Numbered from the stretch's first letter, positions 35,823 to 46,867 are shown. The stretch: 64,000 bases of DNA from Carboxylicivirga litoralis (GCF_025499605.1 NZ_JAFMVC010000018.1:1-64000); one strand, 5' to 3'. The notes: generated by a model not told the origin, from the letters alone. Numbers and translations are program-made.

Positions 35823-38411
35823 ATGAACTTTAATAATTATACCATCAAGTCGCAGGAAGCCATTCAACAGGCTCAGCAAATTGCACAATCGTTTAGTCAT
35901 CAGCAAATAGAAAATGCCCATATTTTAAAAGGTATTTTTACCGTTGATGAAAATGTGTTGCCGTTTATTCTCAATAAACTAGGTATAAATACAGGGGTGT
36001 TTCAGCAAACACTCGACAGTATTATTCAGAGTTTTCCTAAAGTGCAGGGCGGAGATGTCATGTTATCGCGTGAGGCTGCTGGTATGCTTCATAATGCCGC
36101 AAATGTGGCCAAGCAGATGAAGGATGAGTATGTTGCAGTGGAGCATCTGATGATGGCAATTTTAAAGGCTAAAGATGAAACCGCCCGTTTAATGAAGGAT
36201 AGCGGTGTTGGTGAAAAAGACCTACAAAAAGCCATAGAGGAGCTCCGAAAGGGTAAAAATGTGACGTCGCAATCGCAGGAAGAAACGTATCAGTCGCTTG
36301 AAAAATATGCCCGTAATCTCAATAAGCTGGCCAATGATGGTAAGCTCGATCCGGTTATTGGTCGGGATGATGAGATACGCCGTATTTTACAGATTTTATC
36401 ACGCCGGACAAAGAATAATCCCATGTTGGTAGGTGAGCCTGGAACAGGTAAAACTGCCATTGCAGAGGGATTAGCCCATCGTTTGGTAAAAGGAGATGTA
36501 CCTGAGAACTTAAAGGATAAAATTATCTATTCGCTGGACATGGGAGCGCTGATAGCCGGGGCGAAATACAAAGGCGAGTTTGAGGAACGGCTCAAAGCGG
36601 TTGTTAAGGAAGTGATTTCGGAAGATGGCCGCATCGTTTTGTTCATTGACGAGATACATACATTAGTTGGAGCTGGTGGAGGCGAGGGAGCCATGGATGC
36701 GGCCAATATTCTAAAACCGGCATTAGCCCGAGGGGAGCTGCGTGCAATTGGAGCCACTACCCTGGATGAGTTTCAGAAATATTTCGAAAAAGACAAGGCT
36801 TTAGAGCGCCGTTTCCAAAAGGTAATGGTAGATGAGCCGGATAAGGAGAGCGCCATCTCTATTCTCCGTGGTATTAAAGATCGCTATGAAAAGCATCATA
36901 AAGTGCGCATTAAAGACAGTGCTATTGTATCGGCAGTTGAGTTGTCGCATCGCTATATCAGCGATCGCTTTTTGCCCGATAAAGCCATTGACCTAATGGA
37001 TGAAGCGGCGGCCAAGTTGCGCCTTGAAATGAATTCAAAACCTGAAGAGCTGGATATTTTGGATCGTCGTATTATGCAATACGAAATTGAGCTGGAAGCC
37101 ATTAAGCGGGAGAACGATAAGGCAAAAGTGACGCAGATTAAGAAAGAACTGGCCGATTTGAAGGAGCAGCGCAATAGTATTTTTGCCAAGTGGGATAGCG
37201 AACGTCATGCAGCCGAGGAGGTACAGGCGATAAAAGCAAAGGTGGATCAACTGAAACAGGAGGCTGACCGGGCCGAACGGGATGGAAACTTTGGTCTGGT
37301 GGCCGAGCTGCGCTATGGCAAAATAAAAGAAGAGGAAGAGAAGCTGGAGATTGCTCAGCAACACCTCAATGAAAACCAGGAAAATGCCTTAATTAAGGAA
37401 GAGGTGAGTAGCGATGATATTGCTGAAGTAGTCGCCAGGTGGACAGGTATTCCGGTGGCTAAAATGTTAAGCAGTGAGCGGGAAAAGCTTCTGAATCTGG
37501 AGAATGAGCTGCACAAGCGTGTCGTTGGGCAAGATGAAGCGATTGAGGTTGTTTCTGATGCCGTCCGACGTTCGCGAGCCAATTTACAGGATAGTCGTCG
37601 TCCATTAGGTTCCTTCCTGTTTTTGGGTACAACGGGTGTTGGAAAAACAGAGTTGGCTAAAACATTGGCCGATTACTTGTTTAACGATGAAAATGCCTTA
37701 ACACGTATTGATATGAGTGAGTACCAGGAGCGCCATGCAGTCAGCCGTTTGGTTGGAGCACCTCCGGGGTATGTGGGTTATGATGAAGGTGGGCAGCTGA
37801 CTGAAGCCGTTCGTCGCAAACCCTATTCGGTTGTGTTGCTCGATGAAATTGAAAAAGCGCACCCCGATACTTTTAACATACTGTTGCAGGTGCTGGACGA
37901 AGGGCGATTGACGGATAATAAAGGCCGGGTGGCTGATTTTAAAAATACCATCATCATTATGACGTCCAATATGGGTTCAGCCATTATTCAAAGCAAGCTG
38001 GAAGGCATGGATATGAAACAGCGGGAGTATGTGGTTGATGAAACGAAACAGGAAGTGATGACCTTGTTGAAGCAATCGATTCGTCCTGAGTTTTTGAACC
38101 GGATTGATGAGGTTGTGATGTTTACCCCGCTTAACCTTGACGAAGTGAAGGAAGTGGTGCAGATTCAGATAAAAGCCTTACAAAAAAGGCTGTTGAAGAA
38201 CAACCTGACTATTACGCTAAGTGAGGCGGCTATCGATTTTATTGCACAGCAAGGCTATGAACCGCAGTTTGGTGCGCGTCCTGTCAAGCGTGTGATTCAA
38301 CGTTTGGTGCTGAATCAGTTATCTAAAAAAATACTGGCCGATGAAATAGCAGTCAATTCAAGTATTTTGGTCGCTGTTGATAATGATACATTAGTGTTTA
38401 AGAACGATTAA
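35823..38411 (+). CDS. clpB: ATP-dependent disaggregase ClpB
   Basis: A Hsp100 chaperone that pulls apart aggregates together with DnaK. The parts are an N-terminal Clp_N repeat domain (1-145), NBD1 with [14 protein letters not shown] near 205, the coiled-coil M domain (about 405-525) that separates ClpB from ClpA and ClpC, and NBD2 with [14 protein letters not shown] near 605 and the C-terminal D2 small domain. The first in-frame codon is a GTG at 35805; the ATG at 35823 ([13 protein letters not shown]) fits the family start. No CIRCE-type operator was seen upstream. Confidence 0.96.
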   Translation: MNFNNYTIKSQEAIQQAQQIAQSFSHQQIENAHILKGIFTVDENVLPFILNKLGINTGVFQQTLDSIIQSFPKVQGGDVMLSREAAGMLHNAANVAKQMKDEYVAVEHLMMAILKAKDETARLMKDSGVGEKDLQKAIEELRKGKNVTSQSQEETYQSLEKYARNLNKLANDGKLDPVIGRDDEIRRILQILSRRTKNNPMLVGEPGTGKTAIAEGLAHRLVKGDVPENLKDKIIYSLDMGALIAGAKYKGEFEERLKAVVKEVISEDGRIVLFIDEIHTLVGAGGGEGAMDAANILKPALARGELRAIGATTLDEFQKYFEKDKALERRFQKVMVDEPDKESAISILRGIKDRYEKHHKVRIKDSAIVSAVELSHRYISDRFLPDKAIDLMDEAAAKLRLEMNSKPEELDILDRRIMQYEIELEAIKRENDKAKVTQIKKELADLKEQRNSIFAKWDSERHAAEEVQAIKAKVDQLKQEADRAERDGNFGLVAELRYGKIKEEEEKLEIAQQHLNENQENALIKEEVSSDDIAEVVARWTGIPVAKMLSSEREKLLNLENELHKRVVGQDEAIEVVSDAVRRSRANLQDSRRPLGSFLFLGTTGVGKTELAKTLADYLFNDENALTRIDMSEYQERHAVSRLVGAPPGYVGYDEGGQLTEAVRRKPYSVVLLDEIEKAHPDTFNILLQVLDEGRLTDNKGRVADFKNTIIIMTSNMGSAIIQSKLEGMDMKQREYVVDETKQEVMTLLKQSIRPEFLNRIDEVVMFTPLNLDEVKEVVQIQIKALQKRLLKNNLTITLSEAAIDFIAQQGYEPQFGARPVKRVIQRLVLNQLSKKILADEIAVNSSILVAVDNDTLVFKND

Positions 38412-38439
38412 GCGCCAACTGGCACGTCGTTTATTAATA

Positions 38440-38474
38440 AGGCTTGGGGTAAAACTTGAGCCTTTTATTTTTTA
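38440..38474 (+). terminator. Terminator after clpB
   Basis: AAGGCT (38440-38445) and AGCCTT (38460-38465) pair around 14 bases and are followed by TTATTTTTTAT. It is a modest stem with a good T tract. Confidence 0.55.
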
Positions 38475-38525
38475 TATATGTCTGTATTTTTTGTTACTTG
38501 CATGCTTCTTAATACCAACCATACA

Positions 38526-38999
38526 ATGGAATATTCACAAATTATACCGCTTAGAGCGCTGAAGCCTCTCGAAGTTTCTCAAAAAGATTTTAGGCATTAC
38601 ACCTATATGGTTCGACTTGTTAGTGAGCTTAATAAAAGGGAATTACCCAGTGAAGTTGTTCGTTTTATTAACGATAATATTGAGCTGATTAATCATGCTA
38701 TTGACAATAAGTTTGAATTAAAAAAGCAGATTAAAACCTCGAAAAACGCTATTCTTAAACTGTTGGAGAAACAGTTGAAGCTTGTCACCAAAAATCATTA
38801 CCGAAATCTATGGATGGTGCTGGGAATGACGGTTTTTGGTGTGCCAATTGGTATTGCCTATGGCAATATGATTGACAATATGGCATTTTTAGGGATTGGT
38901 ATCGGTATTGGTATGTCCATTGGTTTGGCACTAGGAAGCTCGATGGATAAAAAAGCCGCTGTCGAAGGCAGGCAATTAGATATTGAAGCGAATTTTTAG
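38526..38999 (+). CDS. Hypothetical membrane protein, 157 aa
   Basis: The first 90 residues are helical and charged. The last third carries two Gly-rich helices (WMVLGMTVFGVPIGIAYG and AFLGIGIGIGMSIGLALGS), suggesting a hairpin in the membrane with a cytosolic N-domain. The start MEYSQIIPL at 38526 is chosen over an in-frame ATG at 38478, since the extra 16 residues lack family-like character. No family is recognised. Confidence 0.6.
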   Translation: MEYSQIIPLRALKPLEVSQKDFRHYTYMVRLVSELNKRELPSEVVRFINDNIELINHAIDNKFELKKQIKTSKNAILKLLEKQLKLVTKNHYRNLWMVLGMTVFGVPIGIAYGNMIDNMAFLGIGIGIGMSIGLALGSSMDKKAAVEGRQLDIEANF

Positions 39000-39063
39000 A
39001 GTGGAACTCCATCAAGTTCCACATCATTCCGGTTTATTAGACGATTGTGTTTAAAATCGTGAA

Positions 39064-39861
39064 TTACCCAATATTCACATTTAACTGGCAGAATTCAACT
39101 TTGAGAATTTCACTGTAAACCTCTTTGTCGCTCCAGGCATCTTCCCATTCCGGATAAAGCGTTTGAGAAGCAAACATCAGGGCATCTAATAGCAAGATGT
39201 CTTTTTTACTGACCAAATATTCGAATAGGGCAGCGTGCAGACTCATCAATTCAAACGAGTGAATAACTTTTCGTTTAAAAAGGCCAGAAGCAGTTGTTGA
39301 ATGAACGAATTCATCAGAAATGAATTTGCCTTTTTTACCTTCGCGACTAAGCGCCGATTCCTGCTCTAATTTTAACAAAATGTCATCGGGATAAATCGAA
39401 AGGGCATCATCCAGTTGTTTAAGAATCTTATTGGGCGTTTCTTCCTGAATTTCCATTAGCACAATTTTCATCAATGTCAGGAACGGAAGTTCGGGAAAAC
39501 GGTTAGCCATTTTCTTAGGATTCAGTTTTTTTAAATCATCAACATCATCCAATGCATTCAAAACATCTTCAATTAGTTCGTTGTGTTCATCAAGACCACA
39601 GTTCATGGTTGAAGGGATTGTATCGTCATCGGTATCAACATCGAAGAAATGAAGAATTGTATTGCGAGCGTCCATGACTTTATCCAGTCCATAAAAATTA
39701 TAGAATAAGCGCTTGCTGACATATAATAATTCGGTAGCAGCATCTTCATCTGAAGCGTCGTTTAGTGCAATTAGCTCTTTGAAGCGTTGGCTGTCTTCGT
39801 GACGTTCTTTTAAAGCCTCACTATAAATATATTCTTCAATCGGTAATTCTTCTTCGTACAT
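39064..39861 (-). CDS. Hypothetical acidic cytosolic protein, 265 aa
   Basis: An acidic, all-helical protein with no signal peptide or membrane segment (for example DDVDDLKKLNPKKMANRFPE and KQLDDALSIYPDDILLKLEQ, reminiscent of TPR-like helix pairs). No family is assigned. It begins 11 bp after the epimerase stop, so it probably belongs to the same leftward transcript as UpxY and the epimerase. Confidence 0.6.
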   Translation of the reverse strand: MYEEELPIEEYIYSEALKERHEDSQRFKELIALNDASDEDAATELLYVSKRLFYNFYGLDKVMDARNTILHFFDVDTDDDTIPSTMNCGLDEHNELIEDVLNALDDVDDLKKLNPKKMANRFPELPFLTLMKIVLMEIQEETPNKILKQLDDALSIYPDDILLKLEQESALSREGKKGKFISDEFVHSTTASGLFKRKVIHSFELMSLHAALFEYLVSKKDILLLDALMFASQTLYPEWEDAWSDKEVYSEILKVEFCQLNVNIG

Positions 39862-39872
39862 GTTGTTGCAGA

Positions 39873-40877
39873 TTATTTGATGGTGATATGATAATAGTGC
39901 TTATACCAGTCAATAAATTTCTTTAAACCTTCATTAATGCTGGTGCTGGGCTTGAAACCAATGCGCTGTTCTAAATCAGAAATATCGGCATATGTTTGGT
40001 AAACATCACCATTTTGCATTGGCCGGTAGTCTTTTATTGCTGCCATGCCAAGATGCTTTTCAAGGGTGGTAATAAAGTCCATAAGTTTAACTGGTCGGTT
40101 ATTGCCGATATTGAATATGCGATATGGTTTTTCCTTTTCTTCAGGGGTGTCAAAAGGTAAATCAATCAATTTTTCAATGGCCTGAACAATATCATCAACG
40201 TAGGTAAAGTCTCGCATTAAATCGCCGTTGTTATACACCTGGATAGGTTCGTTGTTTACAATTTTATTTGTAAAAGAGAAGTAAGCCATGTCAGGCCGTC
40301 CATAAGGACCGTAAACGGTGAAGAAACGGAGCCCTGTTACTGGAATTTTATATAAATGAGCATAGCTATGCGCCATCATTTCATTTGATTTTTTTGTGGC
40401 AGCGTAAAGTGAAACCGGCTCATTACAAGATTCTTCAGTGCTAAACGGAATATTCTCCGAATTGCCATAAACCGAACTGGATGAAGCATAAATTAGGTGC
40501 TTAACCGGAAAATGCCGACAAGCCTCAAGTATATTTATAAAACCAATCAGGTTACTATCGATGTATTTATAGGGTTGCTCAATACTGTAGCGCACACCAG
40601 CCTGTGCTGCTAAATTAAAGACGTAGTCAAATTGTTCATCTTTAAATAATTGGTCAAGTTTTGGTTTGTCGCAAATATCTAGTTTGATAAAACGAAATTG
40701 AGTGTGCTGGTTTAGTTCTTTTAATCGATCCTCTTTGAGTTTGGTTGAATAATAGCTGTTGATAGAATCAATACCTATAATATTGCAACCAGAATCAAGC
40801 AGTTGTTGGCATAAGTGAAAACCGATGAAACCTGCAGCTCCGGTTACTAATATTTTGCAGTTTTGGGGTGAATTCAT
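39873..40877 (-). CDS. UDP-glucuronate 4-epimerase-like NAD-dependent sugar epimerase, 334 aa
   Basis: An extended short-chain dehydrogenase: NAD motif VTGAAGFIGFHL (11-22), GIDSINSYYSTKLKEDRL (34-51) typical of UDP-glucuronate 4-epimerases, SSSSVYG with the catalytic Ser, and YAATKKSNE with the catalytic Tyr and Lys. It would interconvert UDP-glucuronate and UDP-galacturonate for surface polysaccharides. It follows the UpxY gene by 83 bp; no glycosyltransferases or flippase lie nearby. Confidence 0.85.
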   Translation of the reverse strand: MNSPQNCKILVTGAAGFIGFHLCQQLLDSGCNIIGIDSINSYYSTKLKEDRLKELNQHTQFRFIKLDICDKPKLDQLFKDEQFDYVFNLAAQAGVRYSIEQPYKYIDSNLIGFINILEACRHFPVKHLIYASSSSVYGNSENIPFSTEESCNEPVSLYAATKKSNEMMAHSYAHLYKIPVTGLRFFTVYGPYGRPDMAYFSFTNKIVNNEPIQVYNNGDLMRDFTYVDDIVQAIEKLIDLPFDTPEEKEKPYRIFNIGNNRPVKLMDFITTLEKHLGMAAIKDYRPMQNGDVYQTYADISDLEQRIGFKPSTSINEGLKKFIDWYKHYYHITIK

Positions 40878-40960
40878 TATTGAGAATAAATTAGAATGTA
40901 AGGCTGGTAATATTCGATTGTTGTATGATGTAAATCCTTAACTGGATGTTGCATTATTAT

Positions 40961-41467
40961 TTAGTCCTTCTGAAAAGTAGCATCGTCCAGGTTTACCACC
41001 AATGTATAACCAATGTGTTGGATGCGCAAGATAATTTTTTTCTTTCCTTGCACTTCCAATACTTCACCTTTAATGCCTTCAAGTGGGCCTGATGTTACAG
41101 TGATGTGTTGACCTTTTTCAATTTGGTTGGCTTCTACACTAAAATCCATTTGATTTTCAATGGTTCGTTGCATCGCTATAATATCATTTTCCGGAATAAT
41201 GCAGGCCTTTCCTTTATATGATACATATGCCACTACGCTATGTGCATTAAACACCTCGCGATAACTCGATTTTGGAATCTTTACAAAAATATATGAACTA
41301 ATGACGGGCATTTCTACCCATTTTTTTCTATCGCTCCATTGTCTTAAGGTTTTTTTTAGGGGTAAATAGGTTTCAATACCCATTGAGGTTAGTTGCTCTA
41401 AAGCTTTTTTCTCTCCACGTGATTTGGTATACAAGGCATACCATTGTTTGTCCTGATTGTTATCCAA
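40961..41467 (-). CDS. UpxY-family transcription antiterminator (NusG-like), 168 aa
   Basis: UpxY proteins load on RNA polymerase at the start of capsule operons and stop early termination. The NusG N-domain starts WYALYTKSRGEKKALEQL (9-26), and a KOW motif follows (HITVTSGPLEGIKGEVLEV). No ATG lies before the conserved start; the frame opens with TTG at 41467 (in-frame stop eight codons upstream), so TTG is the likely start codon. The only downstream genes are the epimerase and a hypothetical, an unusually short target operon. Confidence 0.87.
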   Translation of the reverse strand: MDNNQDKQWYALYTKSRGEKKALEQLTSMGIETYLPLKKTLRQWSDRKKWVEMPVISSYIFVKIPKSSYREVFNAHSVVAYVSYKGKACIIPENDIIAMQRTIENQMDFSVEANQIEKGQHITVTSGPLEGIKGEVLEVQGKKKIILRIQHIGYTLVVNLDDATFQKD

Positions 41468-41584
41468 AGCATATAATTTTATGCGAAATTAGTAAAAAGA
41501 ATAAGGAATGTCGATATTGTTACCATGTCTATAAACCAAAGTCTATTTATTACATTGGTCTTAGTAATTGTTTAGTTGTAAGTT

Positions 41585-42790
41585 ATGAATAAAAATCGTT
41601 TTTATAAAAACAGTATTAGAGTTGTAATAATTGTATTGTTACATGTCAACTCAGTCCTGCTATTGGCACAATTTGCCGAAGGAGGCCATGCTAATGGTGA
41701 TAAGTTTTATGCGGAGATTCCTTTTGAATATTCTTACGATAAAATTGTGATTAATGCCTCGATTGAAGGTGTTGAAGGACGCTATTTGGTGGATACCGGA
41801 GCTATGTGTATACTGTTTAAGGATAGCACTCAACAAAACTTTTCAAATACTCAGGAAATAAGAATTGGTGATGCCAGTGGTAAAAAAGAGATGGCTCAGC
41901 AGGTAGTGGCCAGTCAAATCAACGTGGGTGGGTTGGTTTATCAGGATATACCAATTTTATATGTTGATGTATTTGAAGGCCCCTTTAGATGTTTAGGATA
42001 TAAAGGGATTATTGGAAGTAATTTGTTAAGGTTTGGCGCTTTTAAAGTTGATTGGCAACAGCAAAAGCTGATAATTGCAGATTCGTATCAAACCATTGTT
42101 GGAGAGAAGGTAAAAGGCTCTAAGCTTAAAGTGAACAAGCAGCAAAGCTCTCCATTCGTTAAAGTGAAAGTTAACGATAGAGACATTAAATGGGTATTGA
42201 TTGATACAGGAAGCGGAGACTCTTTTGCTTTGTGGAATAAAACGGCAGATTGGCTCCAAAAAAGAGCTGTAATAAATGCACCACTTTATGTTTCAGATGG
42301 AACAAATTCACATGGTGCATGGGGAGCCGGAGAATTTGAGTCGCAAATACATAATCAAATTAATTTACAGATAGGCCAGTCGTTTTTTAATGATGTCATT
42401 GTAGAAGCTGGTGCCGGTAAATCAAAAATTGGGATGAAAGTATTGGAGCAGGCTGATTTTATATTGGATTATCCGCAAAAGCGATTTTTCTTTCATGTAA
42501 AAGAGCCTCAATCAATAAAAGCCCGAAGTTTTGGCTTAGATTTAATTATGAAAGATGAACTGTTTGTTGTTAATGGCGTGTGGCAGGGTAGTAAAGCTGA
42601 TTCTTTAGGAATTGAAAAAGGCGATATTTTAGTGGATGTTGAAGGTGTTGATTTTAAGGCTAAAAGTGCCTGTGAAGTGTTTTTGTCGCTTAAAGATATA
42701 ACTGAGGATAAGGATCACTTGGTTTTTGTTATTCAAAAGAGTGAAGGGGAAGAGGTCGAAAAGTATCACTTATCACGAATTAAGTTTTAG
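41585..42790 (+). CDS. Secreted bilobal aspartyl protease with PDZ domain, 401 aa
   Basis: A signal peptide (about residues 10-29) leads to two retropepsin-like halves, each with an active-site triplet: YLVDTGAMC (about 60-68) and WVLIDTGSGDSF (about 203-214). The last 90 residues form a PDZ domain (SLGIEKGDILVDVEGVDF). Retropepsin-like proteases with PDZ are common exported proteins in this phylum; substrates are unknown. It stands alone between the divergent UpxY gene and guaA. Confidence 0.85.
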   Translation: MNKNRFYKNSIRVVIIVLLHVNSVLLLAQFAEGGHANGDKFYAEIPFEYSYDKIVINASIEGVEGRYLVDTGAMCILFKDSTQQNFSNTQEIRIGDASGKKEMAQQVVASQINVGGLVYQDIPILYVDVFEGPFRCLGYKGIIGSNLLRFGAFKVDWQQQKLIIADSYQTIVGEKVKGSKLKVNKQQSSPFVKVKVNDRDIKWVLIDTGSGDSFALWNKTADWLQKRAVINAPLYVSDGTNSHGAWGAGEFESQIHNQINLQIGQSFFNDVIVEAGAGKSKIGMKVLEQADFILDYPQKRFFFHVKEPQSIKARSFGLDLIMKDELFVVNGVWQGSKADSLGIEKGDILVDVEGVDFKAKSACEVFLSLKDITEDKDHLVFVIQKSEGEEVEKYHLSRIKF

Positions 42791-42833
42791 GCTTTCATTG
42801 TTCTTAAGCTCTCCATTATCAAATATTAAATCG

Positions 42834-42841
42834 TATATTTG
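42834..42841 (+). promoter_or_regulatory. -7 element TATATTTG for guaA
   Basis: TATATTTG matches TAnnTTTG, 116 bases before the guaA start, leaving a long leader (42842-42957). I see no purine riboswitch pattern in it. Confidence 0.4.
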
Positions 42842-42957
42842 CGCTCAAATTTTTAAAGGTATAACTATTGGTTACACTTAATTAGGAGTTGGAAAACGTG
42901 TTTAAAATGTTATCTGTTCTTTTTTAGGTTGTTAGCTAAGAATAAAGGCAAATTTTA

Positions 42958-44487
42958 ATGCAGGAAAAGATCATTATTCTGGATTTTGGTTCTCAGTACA
43001 CGCAGTTGATTGCAAGGCGAGTGCGCGAGATTAATGTGTATTGTGAAATTCACCCATTTAACAATTGTCCTGATATGGATGAATCAGTTAAAGGTGTTAT
43101 TCTAAGTGGAAGTCCTTACAGTGTGCGCGACGAGGAGGCTCCAAAGCCTGACTTGACTGCTATTAAAGGAAAAATGCCTTTGTTAGGGGTTTGTTATGGT
43201 GCTCAGTATTTGTCACAGTTTTATGGAGGTGAAGTTCAGCCTTCTAAAACAAGAGAGTACGGACGTGCTAACCTTGAGTTTGTAGATAATAACAGCGAAT
43301 TATTAACTGGTGTCAGCCATCATTCACAAGTGTGGATGTCGCATGGTGATACAATCGTTAATCTTCCTCAGGGCTATAATATTATTGCCAGTACCAAAGA
43401 TGTGAAGGTGGCAGCCTATAAAATAGAAAGCGAGCAAACATTCGGAATGCAATTTCACCCTGAAGTATATCACAGTACAGAAGGTACTCAAATACTAAAG
43501 AACTTTGTTGTTGGTGTTTGTGGTTGTAAGCAGGACTGGACACCGGATTCATTTGTTGAATCAACCGTTGCCGGTTTAAAAGCTAAGTTAGGTGATGATA
43601 AGGTAGTTCTTGGTTTATCTGGGGGTGTTGATAGTACGGTAGCTGGTGTTTTATTACACAAAGCCATTGGTAAAAACCTGACTTGTATCTTCGTTGATAA
43701 TGGTTTGCTTCGTAAAAATGAGTTCGAGGCGGTGTTGGATTCATACAAGCACATGGGTTTAAATGTGATTGGAGTAGATGCCAAAAAAGAATTCTTGGGT
43801 GAGTTAGATGGAGTTTCAGACCCGGAAACAAAACGCAAGATTATTGGTCGTGTGTTTATTGAGGTGTTTGATGCCGAGGCGCATAAAATCCAGGATGTAA
43901 AATGGTTAGCGCAAGGTACGATATATCCTGATGTGATTGAATCGGTATCAGTTAACGGGCCATCAGCAACCATTAAATCGCATCACAATGTTGGGGGTCT
44001 GCCTGAAGAAATGAATCTAAAGGTAGTTGAGCCATTGAACTTATTGTTTAAAGATGAGGTGCGTCGTGTAGGTCGCGCTATGGGTATCGATGAGAATCTG
44101 TTAGGTCGTCACCCTTTCCCGGGACCAGGTTTGGCCATTCGAATTTTAGGTGATATCACTGCTGAAAAAGTAGCTCTGCTACAAGAAGTTGATCATATTT
44201 TCATTCAAGGTTTGAAAGATAATAACTTATATGACCAGGTTTGGCAGGCGGGAGCCATGTTACTACCTGTTCAGTCGGTTGGCGTAATGGGCGATGAGCG
44301 TACCTATGAAAAAGTGGTAGCGCTGCGTGCGGTAATGTCTACCGATGGTATGACCGCTGATTGGGTGCATTTACCATACGATTTCTTAGCACGAGTATCA
44401 AACGATATTATTAATAAGGTAAAAGGAGTGAATAGAGTTGTTTACGATATTAGTTCTAAACCACCTGCAACAATCGAGTGGGAGTAA
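42958..44487 (+). CDS. guaA: GMP synthase (glutamine-hydrolysing)
   Basis: It converts XMP to GMP using glutamine and ATP. The class I glutaminase domain has the nucleophile in [11 protein letters not shown] (Cys about 80) and [11 protein letters not shown] with the His and Glu of the triad. The ATP pyrophosphatase P-loop is [15 protein letters not shown] (about 220-234). The C-terminal dimerisation domain ends in KPPATIEWE, the usual family end. At 509 residues it has normal length, with a terminator after it. Confidence 0.98.
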   Translation: MQEKIIILDFGSQYTQLIARRVREINVYCEIHPFNNCPDMDESVKGVILSGSPYSVRDEEAPKPDLTAIKGKMPLLGVCYGAQYLSQFYGGEVQPSKTREYGRANLEFVDNNSELLTGVSHHSQVWMSHGDTIVNLPQGYNIIASTKDVKVAAYKIESEQTFGMQFHPEVYHSTEGTQILKNFVVGVCGCKQDWTPDSFVESTVAGLKAKLGDDKVVLGLSGGVDSTVAGVLLHKAIGKNLTCIFVDNGLLRKNEFEAVLDSYKHMGLNVIGVDAKKEFLGELDGVSDPETKRKIIGRVFIEVFDAEAHKIQDVKWLAQGTIYPDVIESVSVNGPSATIKSHHNVGGLPEEMNLKVVEPLNLLFKDEVRRVGRAMGIDENLLGRHPFPGPGLAIRILGDITAEKVALLQEVDHIFIQGLKDNNLYDQVWQAGAMLLPVQSVGVMGDERTYEKVVALRAVMSTDGMTADWVHLPYDFLARVSNDIINKVKGVNRVVYDISSKPPATIEWE

Positions 44488-44514
44488 GCAATATTCAATT
44501 TTTATAAAAATATC

Positions 44515-44546
44515 AGGCCGGAGGAACTTTTTCTTTCCGGCCTTTG
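44515..44546 (+). terminator. Terminator after guaA
   Basis: AGGCCGGA (44515-44522) pairs with TCCGGCCT (44536-44543), followed by TTGTTT. The stem is strong, the T tract short. Confidence 0.7.
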
Positions 44547-44633
44547 TTTATCTTTATAGTTCAGGTCACATTTATTGCAGATGACATTTTACTAATTGCT
44601 GCAAAAATGGCGTAGCACATAACTAAAACGGAG

Positions 44634-46226
44634 ATGATGGGATTTAAGAAGAGTTTGATTTTAAGCCTTGCTTTTACTTTAAGTGTATTGATTACCAATG
44701 CACAGGTCTATGATAAAAACATTCAGAAATTACAATTAACTTATCAATTGGTTAATTCTTTATATGTTGATTCGGTTGATAATGAAGAGTTAGTTGAAGA
44801 GGCCATAGTTGGTATGCTGAAAAGCCTTGATCCACATTCGGTTTATATTTCAGCCGATGAAGTGGCAGCTATGAACGAACCATTGGATGGTAGTTTCGAA
44901 GGAGTTGGTATACAATTCAATATTCTTGATGATACCTTAATGGTCGTTAATCCCGTTCTTGGTGGACCATCTGAGAAAGTTGGTATCCGTGCTGGCGACC
45001 GTATTGTAGGTATCGATGGAGAAAATGTGGCAGGTGTTGGTATAAAAAACAGCGATGTTTTTAATTACCTGAGAGGAAAGAAAGGTACAAAAGTTAACCT
45101 AAGTGTTTTGCGACGAGGAGCTGATGGAGAGCTTAAATTTGTAGTTACACGTGATAAAATTCCATTGTACAGTGTAGAAGCGGCTTATATGGCAACACCC
45201 AAGACAGCTTATATAAAGATTTCACGTTTTGCCTTAAACACGCACGATGAGTTTGTTGAGGCATTGGAGAAGCTGGAAGAGGATGAATATGAAAATCTGA
45301 TTCTTGATTTACGAGGCAACGGAGGAGGCTATTTAAAAGCAGCTATTGATATTGCAGATGAGTTGTTGGATAAAGATAAATTATTGGTGTATACCCAAGG
45401 TTTAAATAGTGAACGTCGTAATCATCACGCTCGTAAAAAAGGCTTGTTTGAAAAAGGTAATTTGGTTGTATTGATTGATGAAGGCTCGGCTTCAGCCAGC
45501 GAGATTGTATCCGGAGCCGTTCAGGACTGGGACAGAGGTTTGGTATTGGGTCGCCGTAGTTTTGGTAAAGGTTTGGTTCAGCGTCCATTTGACTTCCCTG
45601 ATGGTTCAATGATTCGTTTAACTATAGCCGAATATTACACGCCGGCAGGTCGATGTATTCAAAAGGATTATGGCAATGGTGTTGATGCTTATCATAACGA
45701 ATTAGGTGAGCGATATTTACACGGAGAGCTGTCAAATGCAGACAGTATCCATTTTGATGAGACGCTGGAATATAAAACAAAAGTATCAGGTCGCACAGTT
45801 TATGGCGGTGGCGGTATAATGCCCGATGTTTTTATAGCGGTAGATACGAGTATGTATTCCGATTATTACCGTGATTTAGTGGCAAGTGGAGCTGTTAACC
45901 GCATAGTTTTAAATTATGTTGATGGAAGGCGTGATAAGCTTGAGAATCAATACGTGGACTATAAAACTTTTGATAAAGAATTCGCGATCTCTGATGAAAT
46001 TATTGAAATGTTGATCAGTGAAGGTGAAAAAGAAGATGTTGAGAAAAATGCAGATGAATTGGAAATATCCAGACCATTAATCGAAGCGCAGTTAAAAGCT
46101 TTAATTGCCCGCGACTTGTTCTCTTCTTCGGAGTACTTCCAATCGATTAATCCAATTTCTGAAACGTATAATAAGGCCATCGAAATTGTAGAATCGAAAA
46201 GAGATTATTCACAGTACCTGAAATAA
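44634..46226 (+). CDS. S41-family C-terminal processing protease, 530 aa
   Basis: A signal peptide (about 1-24, ending TNAQ) sends it to the periplasm. A PDZ domain follows (NPVLGGPSEKVGIRAGDRIVGIDGENV, about 95-125). The catalytic domain shows LILDLRGNGGGYL and DEGSASASEIVSGAVQD with the nucleophile Ser, then SFGKGLVQ with the general-base Lys. CTP proteases trim or degrade envelope proteins. The ATG at 44637 (second Met) is an equal alternative start. Confidence 0.92.
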   Translation: MMGFKKSLILSLAFTLSVLITNAQVYDKNIQKLQLTYQLVNSLYVDSVDNEELVEEAIVGMLKSLDPHSVYISADEVAAMNEPLDGSFEGVGIQFNILDDTLMVVNPVLGGPSEKVGIRAGDRIVGIDGENVAGVGIKNSDVFNYLRGKKGTKVNLSVLRRGADGELKFVVTRDKIPLYSVEAAYMATPKTAYIKISRFALNTHDEFVEALEKLEEDEYENLILDLRGNGGGYLKAAIDIADELLDKDKLLVYTQGLNSERRNHHARKKGLFEKGNLVVLIDEGSASASEIVSGAVQDWDRGLVLGRRSFGKGLVQRPFDFPDGSMIRLTIAEYYTPAGRCIQKDYGNGVDAYHNELGERYLHGELSNADSIHFDETLEYKTKVSGRTVYGGGGIMPDVFIAVDTSMYSDYYRDLVASGAVNRIVLNYVDGRRDKLENQYVDYKTFDKEFAISDEIIEMLISEGEKEDVEKNADELEISRPLIEAQLKALIARDLFSSSEYFQSINPISETYNKAIEIVESKRDYSQYLK

Positions 46227-46258
46227 TTGTAATTTCTCACCAAGTTATTAGTAGTTGA

Positions 46259-46867
46259 ATGATAGATTTTATTTATCGTTATGGTTTTGAAGTGGCCGGC
46301 ACGGTCGCTTCGCTAATTTATTTGTTTTATTCGATTCGGGAAAAAGCCTGGTTATGGCCTTGGGGAATAGTTGCATCCGTAGTCTCACTTATTGTTTTCT
46401 ACCAGTCTGCTTTATATGCCGATATGGGTTTACAGCTGTACTATGTTATTATCAGTATTTATGGCTGGTGGTACTGGATAAGTGGACAAACGAATGGCGA
46501 GCAAACATCGGTTCCTATTAAAGGACTCAGATGGCAACTACTGGCTAAATTAACAGTTGTTGGAAGTATGGTCTATTTTCTTTTACTAGGTGCATTGCTT
46601 TATATTCCAGCAATGGTTGATATCGCCAGTTCTGATTTGCCATATTTAGATTCCTTAACAACGGCAGCTTCAATAATAGCTACCTGGCTTTTGGCTCGAA
46701 AATACATTCATCATTGGTTGTTTTGGGTAGGCATTAATACACTATCCATGGGCATGTATCTATACAAAGGTTTATATTTTTATAGCTTTTTATTCTTAGT
46801 TTATACAGTTGGTGCTGTGGTTGGGTATATGGAGTGGAAACGATTAATGGTTCATAATGCAGAATAA
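46259..46867 (+). CDS. pnuC: Nicotinamide riboside transporter PnuC
   Basis: Six or seven membrane helices with the PnuC signatures WPWGIVASVVSLIVFYQSAL and YYVIISIYGWWYW (about 59-71), and the second-half counterpart WLFWVGINTLSMGMYLYKGL. It lets nicotinamide riboside into the cell, where phosphorylation traps it. The downstream NadR-like kinase gene overlaps its 3' end by 11 bases, so the salvage pair is translationally coupled. Confidence 0.93.
   Translation: MIDFIYRYGFEVAGTVASLIYLFYSIREKAWLWPWGIVASVVSLIVFYQSALYADMGLQLYYVIISIYGWWYWISGQTNGEQTSVPIKGLRWQLLAKLTVVGSMVYFLLLGALLYIPAMVDIASSDLPYLDSLTTAASIIATWLLARKYIHHWLFWVGINTLSMGMYLYKGLYFYSFLFLVYTVGAVVGYMEWKRLMVHNAE

Noticed and set aside
42842-42957. 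Purine riboswitch in the guaA leader
   Set aside because: No conserved three-way-junction core could be recognised in the 116-base leader.
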